Assembly (NCBI GenBank): GCA_963818725.1
Contig: CAWFTU010000002.1
Coordinates: 186,001-250,000 of the forward strand
From: DATFDN01 sp963818725
GTDB taxonomy: Bacteria; Pseudomonadota; Alphaproteobacteria; Acetobacterales; Acetobacteraceae
DNA length: 64,000 nt
Reading direction: 5' to 3'
Shown: piece after piece, positions 9,086 to 17,464 of the stretch
Numbering within the stretch: position 1 is the first letter of the stretch
Layout: every line of letters begins with the position of its first letter
Translations under genes and position numbers: made by a program
The notes under the pieces: model-generated
Databases searched by the model: none
What the model was told of the DNA's origin: nothing
Seen by the model: the letters and a program-made list of their open reading frames with translations, nothing else

Positions 9086-9359
9086 TGCTTCGTTCCGGTC
9101 GTGGATTGCTCCGCCGCTCCCTTTTGGGAAAGGAGAGGCCATGAACACGCCCGTGCAGAACGCAACGCCCCCTTGCCGGTTGCGTATCAATGCCAATGCG
9201 TCGTGGAAGCCACCCCTGATGCAACCGCAGGATGGCATCGAGCCCGAGGAGCACGCACCGGAAGTCGTTGGGCATGAGCGGGTCGGGTCCGATCCGTCCG
9301 GTGGCGATTGGCGACCATGGGGCCGAGCCGGTCGCAAACGGGAGTGCTATGCTGGCCGC

Positions 9360-9479
9360 ATGACCCGCCGACCCGCACGCGCGACTCCTTTCTTTACCGC
9401 GCCGGAGCACGAGCTGGTCCGGCGCGGTGCGCCGGAGAAGGGCTACCCCAAGCTGCTACCGGCCTCGGGGGAGCGGTAA
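9360..9479 (+). CDS. Small ORF overlapping the deoxyribosyltransferase start
   Basis: A 39-codon frame (begins MTRRPARATPFFTAPEHELV) whose TAA stop overlaps the next ATG in a TAATG junction. That arrangement suggests translational coupling to the deoxyribosyltransferase. The sequence TAPEHELVRRGAPEKGYP looks like ordinary soluble protein rather than random translation. There is no strong ribosome-binding site and I recognise no family. It may be a real leader-type gene or chance. Confidence 0.35.
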   Translation: MTRRPARATPFFTAPEHELVRRGAPEKGYPKLLPASGER

Positions 9480-10063
9480 TGCAGATCTTGGCCTACCTGG
9501 CTGGACCGGACGTGTTCCTGCCGGACGCGCGGGCGCACGCGCACCGGAAGGTCGCGATCTGCGTCCGGCACGGCATCACCGGCCGGCCGCCCTTGAACGA
9601 GGACGTCGCGAGCCTGCGGACCCTGCCCAGCGAGGCGGCCTGGCAGGCGATCTTCGACAAGGACCTGGCGATGATGGAGGCGTGCGACATCGTCATCGCC
9701 AATCTCACCCCTTTTCGTGGCGCCTCCGCCGATGCCGGCACGCTGGTCGAGCTCGGCTGGTTCCTCGGCCGCGGCCGGCCTGTCTTCGGCTACTCGAACA
9801 CCGCCCTGCCCTTTGCCGAGCGCAGCCGCACCCAGGTTGGGGCGGTGCCTGATCCGCTCCCGGGCTTGGCCGTCGAGGGCTTCGGGCTGGCGGACAACCT
9901 GATGATCCTTGGCGCGGTGCTACAGGGGAGCGGCTGCCCGATGCTGGTGCCGAACGACGGCCAGGACCGCGCCTTCGACGCCCTCGACGTCTTCGAGCGC
10001 TGCGTGGTGACGGCCGCGGCCAGGCTGGGCCTCCGGCCGCCAACCGCGGAGAGCTCCGAGTAG
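9479..10063 (+). CDS. Nucleoside 2-deoxyribosyltransferase family protein
   Basis: 194 residues starting at an ATG behind a GGGGGAG ribosome-binding site. The N-terminus ILAYLAGPDVF has the Gly-Pro-Asp-(Val/Leu)-Phe motif, followed by DIVIANLTPFRG and DAGTLVELGWFLGRGRPVFGY. In this family the Glu of GTxxELG is the catalytic nucleophile, and the Asp residues of the preceding motif bind the deoxyribose. The enzyme exchanges or hydrolyses the base of 2'-deoxynucleosides in nucleotide salvage in the cytoplasm. The length is slightly above that of the classic lactobacillar enzymes. A small coupled frame lies directly upstream. Confidence 0.85.
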   Translation: MQILAYLAGPDVFLPDARAHAHRKVAICVRHGITGRPPLNEDVASLRTLPSEAAWQAIFDKDLAMMEACDIVIANLTPFRGASADAGTLVELGWFLGRGRPVFGYSNTALPFAERSRTQVGAVPDPLPGLAVEGFGLADNLMILGAVLQGSGCPMLVPNDGQDRAFDALDVFERCVVTAAARLGLRPPTAESSE

Positions 10064-10107
10064 GCCAGTGATGCGGTCGAGCGGCACGGGCCGCGGAGGA
10101 GAGCGGC

Positions 10108-11436
10108 TCAAATCCCGGCCATCGGCCGCGGTCGCGAGCCGTCGCGGAAGCGCTCGAACCGGAACGGCGCGGGGTCCACCAGGGGCGGACCGCAGGTGAC
10201 GAGATCGGCGGCAAGCCGCCCGGCGGCCGGGCCGATCCCGAACCCGTGGCCGGAGAAGCCGGTCGCGACAAAGAAGCCCGGCAGGGCGGAGACCCCCGAG
10301 ATCACCGGCACCGCGTCGGGGGTGACGTCGATCATGCCCGCCCATTGCTGGGCGACGCGCGCCTGGCCAAAGGCGGGGAAGGCACGGCGAAGCGCGCCGA
10401 GCGCGCGGGCGTTCACCGCCACGATCGGTTCGGGATCAAGAACGCGCGTCTGCTCGAACGGCGAGGCCCGCTCCAAGGCAAAGCGCCGCGGCGTGCGCCA
10501 CTCCTCGATGAAGCGGCGGCTGAGCCGGAGCCGCACCTGATTCTGACCCGACCGCCACAACGGCAGGAAATCGGTGAACAGGCGGAGGCTGTCGGGCACG
10601 ATCTCCGCCACGCTCGCATACAGGTTGGCGATCGTATAGCCGCCGTCAAGGCGCTTGCGGAATGCGAAGCCCGGTCCGCTCACCGCTGCCTCTGGCGCGC
10701 CCGACAGCGGCTCTGTGCGCAGCACCGACGAGCGCACTTTGAGCTGCGGTAGATCGAGGGCGAGATTGCCGCAGAACAGCCGCGACCATGCGCCGCCGGC
10801 CAGCAGCACGGCGTCGCAGCCGATGCGGCCCCTCTCCGTGACCGCCGCCGCCACCCTCCCCGCCTTGGTCTCGATGCCGCGCACCGCGCAGCGCGTGAGG
10901 ATCGTCGCGCCGTGCCGGCGTGCCGCGGCGGCGATCGCCGGCGCGGCCTTTTGCGGCTCGGCGCGCCCGTCGCTTGGGGTGTAGAGCGCCGCGCGGAAGC
11001 GCCGCGTCGAGCCGGGCAGGAGCTGCTCGGTCTCTTCCGGTCCGATCATGCGCGTGTCGAGCTGGTATTGCCGCGCGTGCTCCAGCCAAGCGGCACGTTC
11101 GGCCTCCTCTTCCTCAGTGTCACACAGATACGCGATGCCAGTGGCGCGAAAGCCGGTCTCCGCGCCGACCATCTCGTTCATGCGGCTCCAAAGCCGAAGG
11201 CTTTCGATGATAAGCGGCAGCTCGCGCGGGTCGCGCCCCGTCTTGCGGCACCAGCCCCAGTTCCGGCTCGACTGCTCACCGGCGATCTCGCCCTTGTCAC
11301 ACAGGACGACCGGGATCCCCTTCTGGGCCATGAAGTAGGCGGCGCTCACCCCGATGATGCCGCCCCCCACGATCACGACCTGCGCGCGCGCCGGCAGCTC
11401 GGTATCGACATCAACGCAGTCGAGCACGGGACCCAT
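10108..11436 (-). CDS. FAD-dependent oxidoreductase (DAO family)
   Basis: 442 residues. The N-terminal dinucleotide-binding motif VVIVGGGIIGVSAAYFMAQKG (about 20-40) is followed by an acidic residue in VVLCDKG, the FAD Rossmann signature. EQSSRNWGWCRKTGRDPRE resembles the flavin region of D-amino-acid/sarcosine-oxidase-like proteins. The C-terminal block GFFVATGFSGHGFGIGPAAG is the conserved flavin-binding end of the DAO family. It probably oxidises an amine or N-methylated amino acid in the cytoplasm; the substrate is not predictable. It is transcribed away from the deoxyribosyltransferase and lies downstream of the hydrolase/LLM pair, separated by 170 bases. Confidence 0.88.
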   Translation of the reverse strand: MGPVLDCVDVDTELPARAQVVIVGGGIIGVSAAYFMAQKGIPVVLCDKGEIAGEQSSRNWGWCRKTGRDPRELPLIIESLRLWSRMNEMVGAETGFRATGIAYLCDTEEEEAERAAWLEHARQYQLDTRMIGPEETEQLLPGSTRRFRAALYTPSDGRAEPQKAAPAIAAAARRHGATILTRCAVRGIETKAGRVAAAVTERGRIGCDAVLLAGGAWSRLFCGNLALDLPQLKVRSSVLRTEPLSGAPEAAVSGPGFAFRKRLDGGYTIANLYASVAEIVPDSLRLFTDFLPLWRSGQNQVRLRLSRRFIEEWRTPRRFALERASPFEQTRVLDPEPIVAVNARALGALRRAFPAFGQARVAQQWAGMIDVTPDAVPVISGVSALPGFFVATGFSGHGFGIGPAAGRLAADLVTCGPPLVDPAPFRFERFRDGSRPRPMAGI

Positions 11437-11605
11437 CGGGCAAGTTTAGCACCACTTTGGCACCGCTCGTCCATGCTGTCTCGGCAGGTCGGTGGAAAGG
11501 TTCAAAATGAGAAGGTCAGAAGTTCCCGCGCAATCGCAGAGCCGGCACAGCCCCGGGGGGCGCTCTCGGACAGCGCCCCAACGAGTGACTGGATGGGCGC
11601 AGCGA

Positions 11606-12382
11606 TCAGAGGCCGGCGAGCGCGTCCATGGTGGCTGCTGTCTGCTCCAAATGCGGCACGTGCCCCGCTTCGGGTAGGATCGTCAGCTCCGCGTGGGGTA
11701 TGCTGGCCTTGAACGCCTGCGCATAGACTGGCGGGATCAGCCGGTCGCTTTCGCCCCAGATCAGGCGTGTGCGGGCCTTGATCCGATACAGACGGTCCCT
11801 GAGTCCGCGATCGGGGATCGGGAACAGGAACTTGCCCGCCATGCCGAGGGTGCGCGCGTGGTTGACCAGGAACGGGATCAGGAACTGCGGGTCCTCCATG
11901 TCGATCCCGCCAGTCAGCACCGACGCGCCGAAGGCAGGGTCGTGGAACAACAGCGCCGGCAGCTCGTGCGGCAGCGCCGCAAAGATGTCCGGCATGGGAT
12001 GGTCGTCGAGCCACAGTCCCGCCGGCGCGATCAGCGCGAGCCGCTCAACCTCGGTGGGCGCTATCGCCGCCATTTCGGCTGCGATCATCCCACCGAGCGA
12101 GCAACCGATCAGGAGCGGCCGGCGCAACCCCAGCGCCTCGATAACGTCGAAGCTGTGGAGCGTCACATCCAGCATATCGCGAATGCTCGGCGCCTCCTCG
12201 GAATCGCCATAGCCCGGGAGGAGGGGCGCATGCACGCGATACCGGCGCGCGAGGGACAGGAGGAATGGGTGCTCGGCCGTGATCCCACCGGCGTCATGGA
12301 GCAGCAGCAAGTCCTCGCCCTCGCCGCCCTCGAACACCTGCACCGGGGCATGATGGGTCTTGACGGTGCGCAGCGTAATCAT
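11606..12382 (-). CDS. Alpha/beta hydrolase
   Basis: 258 residues with a complete alpha/beta-hydrolase triad. The nucleophile elbow is GCSLGGMIAAEM (Ser near residue 94), the acid lies in WGESDRLIPP, and the His in EAGHVPHLEQ. An oxyanion region HDAGG precedes the lid. An excellent CAGGAGG site stands before the ATG. Start and stop overlap as ATGA with the upstream LLM oxidoreductase gene, so the two are translationally coupled. The pairing suggests that the oxidoreductase makes an ester, lactone or related product that this enzyme hydrolyses, but the substrate is unknown. Confidence 0.9.
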   Translation of the reverse strand: MITLRTVKTHHAPVQVFEGGEGEDLLLLHDAGGITAEHPFLLSLARRYRVHAPLLPGYGDSEEAPSIRDMLDVTLHSFDVIEALGLRRPLLIGCSLGGMIAAEMAAIAPTEVERLALIAPAGLWLDDHPMPDIFAALPHELPALLFHDPAFGASVLTGGIDMEDPQFLIPFLVNHARTLGMAGKFLFPIPDRGLRDRLYRIKARTRLIWGESDRLIPPVYAQAFKASIPHAELTILPEAGHVPHLEQTAATMDALAGL

Positions 12383-13632
12383 GCGGACCTCCTGTCAGTG
12401 CTCCCCTGAACAGCGACGGGCGCCGGCGTGGCGCGGTCCGCGATCGGGTGGCACCAGAACCGGCCGTCATTGGCGTACTCCGGCCAGCGGTCGCGAAAAG
12501 CCGGCATCACCTTTTCGGCGAAAAGCCGCGCGGAGTGCTGAACCTTTTCCTCCGGCATGTTCCCGACGTGGAACAGGCAGAACAGGTTGCCGACATGGAG
12601 CGTGTCGGTCAGCTCTTGCAGCCGGTCGCGAACCGTCGCGGGACTGCCCGCAATGACGAAGGCATCATCAAGCAGATCCTTCCATGTCAGCGTCTGCCAG
12701 TGCGGGTCGGGCGAGTACTGCGACAACGCGCCCGCCTTGATCGTCTTGATCGTGCGATGGCCTGGCGCATCGAAAAACGCCGGATAGATATGCAGGCAGC
12801 GATTGTAGAAATAGCTGACATGCTCGGCGTACAGACGTTCCGCCTCTTCGTCCGTCTCGCCCACGCAGATCGCCTGGGCGAAGCCGGCGCGATAGGGGAA
12901 CTCATCGAGGCCGCGCGCGGCCACGCGTTCCCAGTAGGCTTGCATCACGGCGCGTGCGCGGACATAGCCGAAATAGCTCAGGTAGGAGTACGAGTAGGTG
13001 TTGTCGAGGCAGAAATCATAGGTCTCGACCGAGCCCCCGCCCGGGATGTGGATCGGCGGATAAAGCTTCTGTAGCGGCTTGGGCCAGGTGTTGACGTAGC
13101 GCAGCTTCGTATAGCGCCCATTGAACGCGAACGGCTTGTCCTCCGTCCAGGCGCGGATGATCAGATCGTTGGCCTCGGCGTACTTCTCGCGCGTGAGCGC
13201 GGGAATATGGCCGTAGCAGAAATTCGTGTCCATCGACGTGCCGACCGGAAAGCCGGCCACCAGCCGCCCGCCCGAAATGACGTCGAGCATGGCGAACTCC
13301 TCGGCCACGCGGATGGGCGGATTGTACAGCGCAATCGAGTTGCCCAGCACAACCAGCGCCGCCCGTGAGGTGCGTCGCGCCAGGCTGGCGGCGATGATGT
13401 TGGGCGAGGGCATCAGGCCATAGGCGTTCTGATGGTGCTCGTTGACGCCGATCCCGTCGAAGCCGAGCGTTTCGGCGAATTCAAGCATGTCCATGTACTC
13501 ATGGTAGAGTGCGTGGCCCTTGACTGGATCATAGAGGGTCCGGTCGATATCCACCCAAACCGATCTGTGCTTTTCGCGGAAGTCGTCGGGCAGGTAGGGC
13601 CACGGCATCAGGTGGAAGAAGGTGAACCGCAT
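12379..13632 (-). CDS. LLM-class flavin-dependent oxidoreductase
   Basis: 417 residues of the bacterial-luciferase-like fold. The N-terminus RFTFFHLMPWPYLP, then GFDGIGVNEHHQNAYGL and GNSIALYNPPIRVAEEFAML, are typical; NEHH is the family's conserved acidic-His region near the flavin. IGGGSVET-like flavin-phosphate contacts appear as HIPGGGSVETYDFC. Such enzymes use reduced FMN (or F420) and often oxygen to oxidise small organic compounds in the cytoplasm. It is the first gene of a two-gene unit with the alpha/beta hydrolase, overlapping it by four bases. No flavin reductase is adjacent. Confidence 0.9.
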   Translation of the reverse strand: MRFTFFHLMPWPYLPDDFREKHRSVWVDIDRTLYDPVKGHALYHEYMDMLEFAETLGFDGIGVNEHHQNAYGLMPSPNIIAASLARRTSRAALVVLGNSIALYNPPIRVAEEFAMLDVISGGRLVAGFPVGTSMDTNFCYGHIPALTREKYAEANDLIIRAWTEDKPFAFNGRYTKLRYVNTWPKPLQKLYPPIHIPGGGSVETYDFCLDNTYSYSYLSYFGYVRARAVMQAYWERVAARGLDEFPYRAGFAQAICVGETDEEAERLYAEHVSYFYNRCLHIYPAFFDAPGHRTIKTIKAGALSQYSPDPHWQTLTWKDLLDDAFVIAGSPATVRDRLQELTDTLHVGNLFCLFHVGNMPEEKVQHSARLFAEKVMPAFRDRWPEYANDGRFWCHPIADRATPAPVAVQGSTDRRSA

Positions 13633-14092
13633 GAATGGCTTCCTTGGAAGCAGCGCCCCCTGCTTGGTGGCTTATGAGGTTTTCTTGTCCCGTTCGGTCC
13701 CAGCATCTACCGGACCTGTGCCGTGCCCGACGGTGGCTGCGGACCAAGCCCCGGGTTTTCCACAACAATACGGCGTCAGATCGTGCAGCCCATGCTAAAG
13801 CCGTCTCACCTCGGCTGCAATCGCAGCCGAATCTCGACACGTCTCACCCACTGATCGAGCCGGCGTCTGGTGAACTCCGCCTCTTGGCATACCGGGAGCC
13901 GGCAAATTTTTCGGGGCGGCGCATGGAGCCACGGCGGAGCGCGGCGCGCCGCCCCCGCGCTCGCGGCCGACCAGCGGGTCTCTACAGCGACGGTATCGCC
14001 AGCGCCGCTCAAAGAGTTGATCGAAGTTTATTTCCCCATACGCGCTCCTCCCTCGTAAGGTTTACAACAATCTCGTCAGGAGGATTGAACCC
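13633..14092. other. Intergenic region between divergent genes
   Basis: About 460 bases between the LLM gene (minus) and the metallophosphoesterase gene (plus). It must hold both promoters. Open frames crossing it are biased and motif-free. I see no repeat, RNA gene or clear promoter hexamers beyond a modest AT-rich stretch around 14015-14065. Confidence 0.4.
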
Positions 14093-15271
14093 ATGGCCCA
14101 CCCTCCGCGCCGCCAAACGCGTACGACCACGGTTGCGCGGCATCGCCCGCAACTGGACCCGCCGCGCTTCACGCAAGAGCCCACCTTCTCGGGCAGGGGG
14201 TATCAGGAGTTCAAGACCGGCCCTGGACGAGAGCCGTACCGCGCCAAGCTTGAAGACCTTGTCGATCACCTGCCCGACGGTCTCGATAAGCGGATGGTCT
14301 TTCACATCACCGGCGACACCGGCGGTGTGAAGGATCCTGCGCCCCAGCAGCTCGTCTCCGAGGCGATGGAAGCCGATGTCGTGAACGATTCTGCCGGCGG
14401 AACGCCGGTGTTCCTCTATCACCTCGGCGACGTCGTGTACTACAATGGCGAAACAAAGGAGTATTATCCCCAATTCTACCTGCCCTACGAGCATTACCCG
14501 TTGCCGATCCTGTCGATTCCCGGCAACCACGACGGCGACCCGCTGACCACCCCGGCCGCGCCGAAGCCTCCCGAGCCGAGCCTCCTCGGGTGGACGCGAA
14601 ACTTCTGCTCTCCCGAGGGCGGCATCACCAACGAAGCCGGCGACGCGCCGCGCCACGCGATGAAGCAGCCCAATCCGTATTGGACGCTGCTCACGCCGCT
14701 CGCCACCTTCATCGGCCTCTATACGAATGTTCCGGAGGGCGGGGTCGTGAAGAAGGACCAAAAGGAATGGTTCATCAAGGAACTGGCCGCGGCGGACCGC
14801 GACAAGGCGCTTTTCGTCTGCCTTCACCACCCGGTCTTCTCCGCCGACGCGCACCACAGCGGAAGCCCCGCGATGAAGACGTTGCTCGACGAGGCGGTGG
14901 CTCAAACCCGCGTCCACCCTGATATCGTGTTCACGGCCCATGTGCATAACTATCAACGCTTCACCCGCCACAGCGGAGACGAATCCTTCAACTACATCGT
15001 CGCCGGCGCGGGCGGGTATTGGCACCTGCACAGCATGGCGAAGTTCAAGGGAGCGAAGGTGACGACGCCATTTCGCCAGCAGGACGACCCACACGTGATC
15101 CTTGAGAAGTACGTGGACGACACGCACGGCTTTATGCGCGTCGAGATCGAGGGCGATCTCATCACCTGCCGCTATTTGGCAGTGGCGCGGCCCCATGATC
15201 CTCCGGGCACGCCGGCGCGGGTCGCCGACTTGTTCCAGTTCCACTACAAGGCGAACAAGCTGGTGCGTTGA
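14093..15271 (+). CDS. Calcineurin-like metallophosphoesterase
   Basis: 392 residues behind a CAGGAGG site. All core metal-binding motifs of the calcineurin-like fold are present in order: HITGDTGG (71-78, the GD motif), HLGDVVYY (110-117), PGNHDGD (143-149), CLHHPVFS (243-250) and AHVHNYQRF (282-290). The last two supply His ligands for a di-metal centre. AHVHNYQR resembles the purple-acid-phosphatase-like branch. There is no signal peptide, so it probably acts in the cytoplasm on a phosphoester. It lies upstream of an esterase gene on the same strand, 146 bases away. Confidence 0.88.
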   Translation: MAHPPRRQTRTTTVARHRPQLDPPRFTQEPTFSGRGYQEFKTGPGREPYRAKLEDLVDHLPDGLDKRMVFHITGDTGGVKDPAPQQLVSEAMEADVVNDSAGGTPVFLYHLGDVVYYNGETKEYYPQFYLPYEHYPLPILSIPGNHDGDPLTTPAAPKPPEPSLLGWTRNFCSPEGGITNEAGDAPRHAMKQPNPYWTLLTPLATFIGLYTNVPEGGVVKKDQKEWFIKELAAADRDKALFVCLHHPVFSADAHHSGSPAMKTLLDEAVAQTRVHPDIVFTAHVHNYQRFTRHSGDESFNYIVAGAGGYWHLHSMAKFKGAKVTTPFRQQDDPHVILEKYVDDTHGFMRVEIEGDLITCRYLAVARPHDPPGTPARVADLFQFHYKANKLVR

Positions 15272-15417
15272 CGGCCTCGGCGCCGTCCTGAACCGTCGTG
15301 CGCGCAGGCGCCCGCCAAGCCGGGGCCTGCGCTTTGCCTTCGCGAACATTTTAGGCTACTGTCGGGTAGGAATTGGTGCGCGGGCGTGTCCTCGCCTTCG
15401 CGAATAGGGGAGAGACG

Positions 15418-16356
15418 ATGCCGGTACATCCTCAAGTCCAGGCGCTTCTTGACGAGTTCGACAAGCAAGGCTTGCCGCCTTTCGATCAGATGAGCGTTCC
15501 CCAGGCCCGCGTCATCGCCCTCGGGTTCCGGGATCTGCAAGGCGAGCCTGAGACGATTGCGGAAACCCGCGATATCGTCGTCCCCGGCCCGGCCGGCGCG
15601 CTGCCGGTCCGGCTGTACTACCCAGCCCGGGGAAAGCCGCTGCCCCTTCTCATCTATTTTCATGGCGGCGGGTGGGTCATCGGGGACGTCGAAATTGTCG
15701 ATAAGCCCTGCCGCGCGCTCGCCAACGCCTCGCAATGCGTCGTGGCCTCGGTGAATTATCGATTGAGTCCAGAAACCAAGTTTCCCGGACCGGCCGAGGA
15801 CTGTTATGCGGCAACGCGGTGGCTGGCCGAGCACGCTCAAGAGATCGGGGCTGACCAGAAAAAGCTGGTCGTCGCTGGCGACAGCGCTGGCGGGAATCTC
15901 GCGGCGGTGGTCGCGCTGATGGCTCGGGACCGCGGCGGCCCGGCCATCGCGTATCAGTTGCTGATCTATCCGGTCACGGCGCCCGCGCAAGGCAGCGACT
16001 TCGCCTCGTATCGGGAGAACGGAGAGGGCTACTTGCTGACCAAGGGAAGCATGGAATGGTTTTGGGACCATTACCTGTCCCCGCCGGAGGATGGAAGGAA
16101 TCCGTATGCCTCGCCGCTCCATGCGTCCGACCTCAGCCGGCTGCCGCCCGCGATGGTGGTGACAGCGGAGTTCGATCCCTTGCGCGATGAGGGCCTTGCT
16201 TATGCGCGGCGGCTGCAAGAGGCTGGCGTGAAGGTCAGGGTGTCCCATCACGAAGGTATGATTCACGGCTTCTTCTGGATGGCTGGTGCCGTGGATCGCG
16301 GACGAGAGCTCACCGCCGAAATGGGCGAGGAGCTACGCAAGCAGCTCGCGTCCTGA
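15418..16356 (+). CDS. HSL-family alpha/beta hydrolase (esterase)
   Basis: 312 residues. HGGGW (82-86) is the oxyanion-hole motif of the hormone-sensitive-lipase family. GDSAGG (154-159) holds the catalytic Ser156, EFDPLRDEG supplies the Asp (about 253), and MIHGFFWM the His (283). The ATG at 15418 has a GGGGAGAG site; an upstream in-frame start at 15373 is less likely. It would hydrolyse short or medium acyl esters. It stands directly upstream of a Baeyer-Villiger monooxygenase, now separated by an insertion sequence. Such monooxygenases make esters from ketones, so the pair probably worked in one ketone-degradation pathway. Confidence 0.9.
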   Translation: MPVHPQVQALLDEFDKQGLPPFDQMSVPQARVIALGFRDLQGEPETIAETRDIVVPGPAGALPVRLYYPARGKPLPLLIYFHGGGWVIGDVEIVDKPCRALANASQCVVASVNYRLSPETKFPGPAEDCYAATRWLAEHAQEIGADQKKLVVAGDSAGGNLAAVVALMARDRGGPAIAYQLLIYPVTAPAQGSDFASYRENGEGYLLTKGSMEWFWDHYLSPPEDGRNPYASPLHASDLSRLPPAMVVTAEFDPLRDEGLAYARRLQEAGVKVRVSHHEGMIHGFFWMAGAVDRGRELTAEMGEELRKQLAS

Positions 16357-16395
16357 CACTCGACCCAACAAGACGCTCGATCGAGGGTGGGCTTC

Positions 16396-16404
16396 AAGGA
16401 GTTT
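16396..16404. repeat. Left target-site repeat of IS1595-type element
   Basis: AAGGAGTTT directly precedes the left terminal inverted repeat and is repeated at 17452-17460. Nine bases match. IS1595-family elements usually duplicate eight, so one of the nine may be a chance match. Confidence 0.8.
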
Positions 16405-16428
16405 CCCGCTTATCGGCCAATCGACCCG
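16405..16428. repeat. Left terminal inverted repeat of IS
   Basis: 24 bases identical to the reverse complement of 17428-17451. Identity continues two bases further out on both sides (16403-16404 with 17452-17453), overlapping the target repeat. Confidence 0.9.
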
Positions 16429-17367
16429 TCACGGGTAGACGCCTTTGTGGGTCAGACGGGACGACGCAGCGACGGCACGGCAAAGCGCGTTGACCATGCC
16501 TCGCATGTTGCGGCGCCGGTTGGTGGTCCAGCAGAAGGCGCCGAGATAGTCGGGCAGATGCTTGGGGGAGAGCCGCTTGTGGGTGGCCTTGAGCGCGGTA
16601 CTGAGATTGGCGACCAGGGTGTTGACGGTGAAGAACGGGGCGCTGCGCTCGCGCTCCGGACGCCCGCCGCCGGTGACGGTGGCGACATGCGTCCGCCCGG
16701 CTTCACCGAAGGCGTTGAACGCCCGCAAGCCGTCCGTGTGCACAGTCGCGCCGGCGGCGATGTGGGCATCGCGGAACGCGGCCACCGCCTCGCTGGAGAA
16801 GGCGCTGACCGCGCGCATCGCGACATGGCCCATGCGCCCGTCCGCATGCCGCTCGCAGGCGACGATGACGCAGGTCTTGCCTTCGGTTCCGCTGCCTTGG
16901 TTCCTTTCACCTCCCAGACACACGTCATCCGCCTCCACTACCGGCGGCGCGGCATCGTCGTCGCTCGCGCCCCCGAGCGAATAGCGCTCCGTCCGCTCGG
17001 TCATGGCGTGGCGGAGCCGCTTGTGCAGATACCAGGCCGTCTCATAGCCCAGGCCCAGCCTGCGGCCGAGCTCGACCGCCGAGATCGCCTGTTTGGTGCT
17101 GCTCATCAGGTGCATGGCGCGGAACCAAGTGGTCAGAGACAGCTTGGTGTCCGCCATCACGGTGCCCGCGGTGACCGACCAACGTCGGCCGCAGCGCGTG
17201 CAGCCGACACGGCGGCCGTAGACATAGCTCTTCAGATTGGCGCAGCGCGGGCAAGGCATTCCTTCACGTTGGCGCGCCGCCACCAACGCCGCCAGACACT
17301 GACCCTCCGTCCCGTAGAGTCGTTCGAACTCAACGTCCGTCAGCCCCTTCATGATTGCCCGCATCAT
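16429..17367 (-). CDS. IS1595-family (ISXO2-like) transposase
   Basis: About 312 residues from the ATG at 17367, which has a CGGAG site. An open frame runs further upstream, out of the element, to 17475, but a start outside the inverted repeat is unlikely. An N-terminal zinc-ribbon CPRC (39-42) ... CTRC (56-59) is followed by a helix-turn-helix-like region (SAVELGRRLGLGYETAWYLH). The ISXO2-type DDE domain follows, with VEADDVCLGG and VHTDGLRAF carrying the expected acidic residues. This is the standard layout of IS1595 transposases. No frameshift or stop is seen. Confidence 0.92.
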   Translation of the reverse strand: MMRAIMKGLTDVEFERLYGTEGQCLAALVAARQREGMPCPRCANLKSYVYGRRVGCTRCGRRWSVTAGTVMADTKLSLTTWFRAMHLMSSTKQAISAVELGRRLGLGYETAWYLHKRLRHAMTERTERYSLGGASDDDAAPPVVEADDVCLGGERNQGSGTEGKTCVIVACERHADGRMGHVAMRAVSAFSSEAVAAFRDAHIAAGATVHTDGLRAFNAFGEAGRTHVATVTGGGRPERERSAPFFTVNTLVANLSTALKATHKRLSPKHLPDYLGAFCWTTNRRRNMRGMVNALCRAVAASSRLTHKGVYP

Positions 17368-17427
17368 TCTGCTCCGAGACGCCGCGTTCAGAGCGACTTT
17401 GCGCTTCCCTGCTGCAAAGTACAAGAG

Positions 17428-17451
17428 CGGGTCGATTGGCCGATAAGCGGG
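17428..17451. repeat. Right terminal inverted repeat of IS
   Basis: Perfect 24-base complement of the left end. The right end lies 13 bases before the monooxygenase start codon. Confidence 0.9.
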
Positions 17452-17460
17452 AAGGAGTTT
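17452..17460 (+). promoter_or_regulatory. Right target-site repeat, also the ribosome-binding site of the monooxygenase
   Basis: AAGGAGTTT, the right copy of the target duplication. Its AAGGAG stands seven bases before the ATG at 17465 and is an ideal Shine-Dalgarno sequence. The insertion therefore split the transcript but regenerated the gene's ribosome-binding site. Confidence 0.8.
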
Positions 17461-17464
17461 GACT

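Larger units (their letters stand above)
16405..17451. mobile_element. IS1595-family insertion sequence (1047 bp, complete)
   Basis: The element is bounded by a perfect 24-base inverted repeat, starting CCCGCTTATCGGCC on the left (16405-16428) and its complement at the right end (17428-17451). It encodes one transposase on the minus strand, whose stop codon abuts the left repeat. Direct repeats AAGGAGTTT flank it. The size, single transposase and roughly 8-bp target duplication fit the IS1595 family. The ends and transposase look intact, so it may still be active. It sits between the esterase and monooxygenase genes. Confidence 0.9.
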
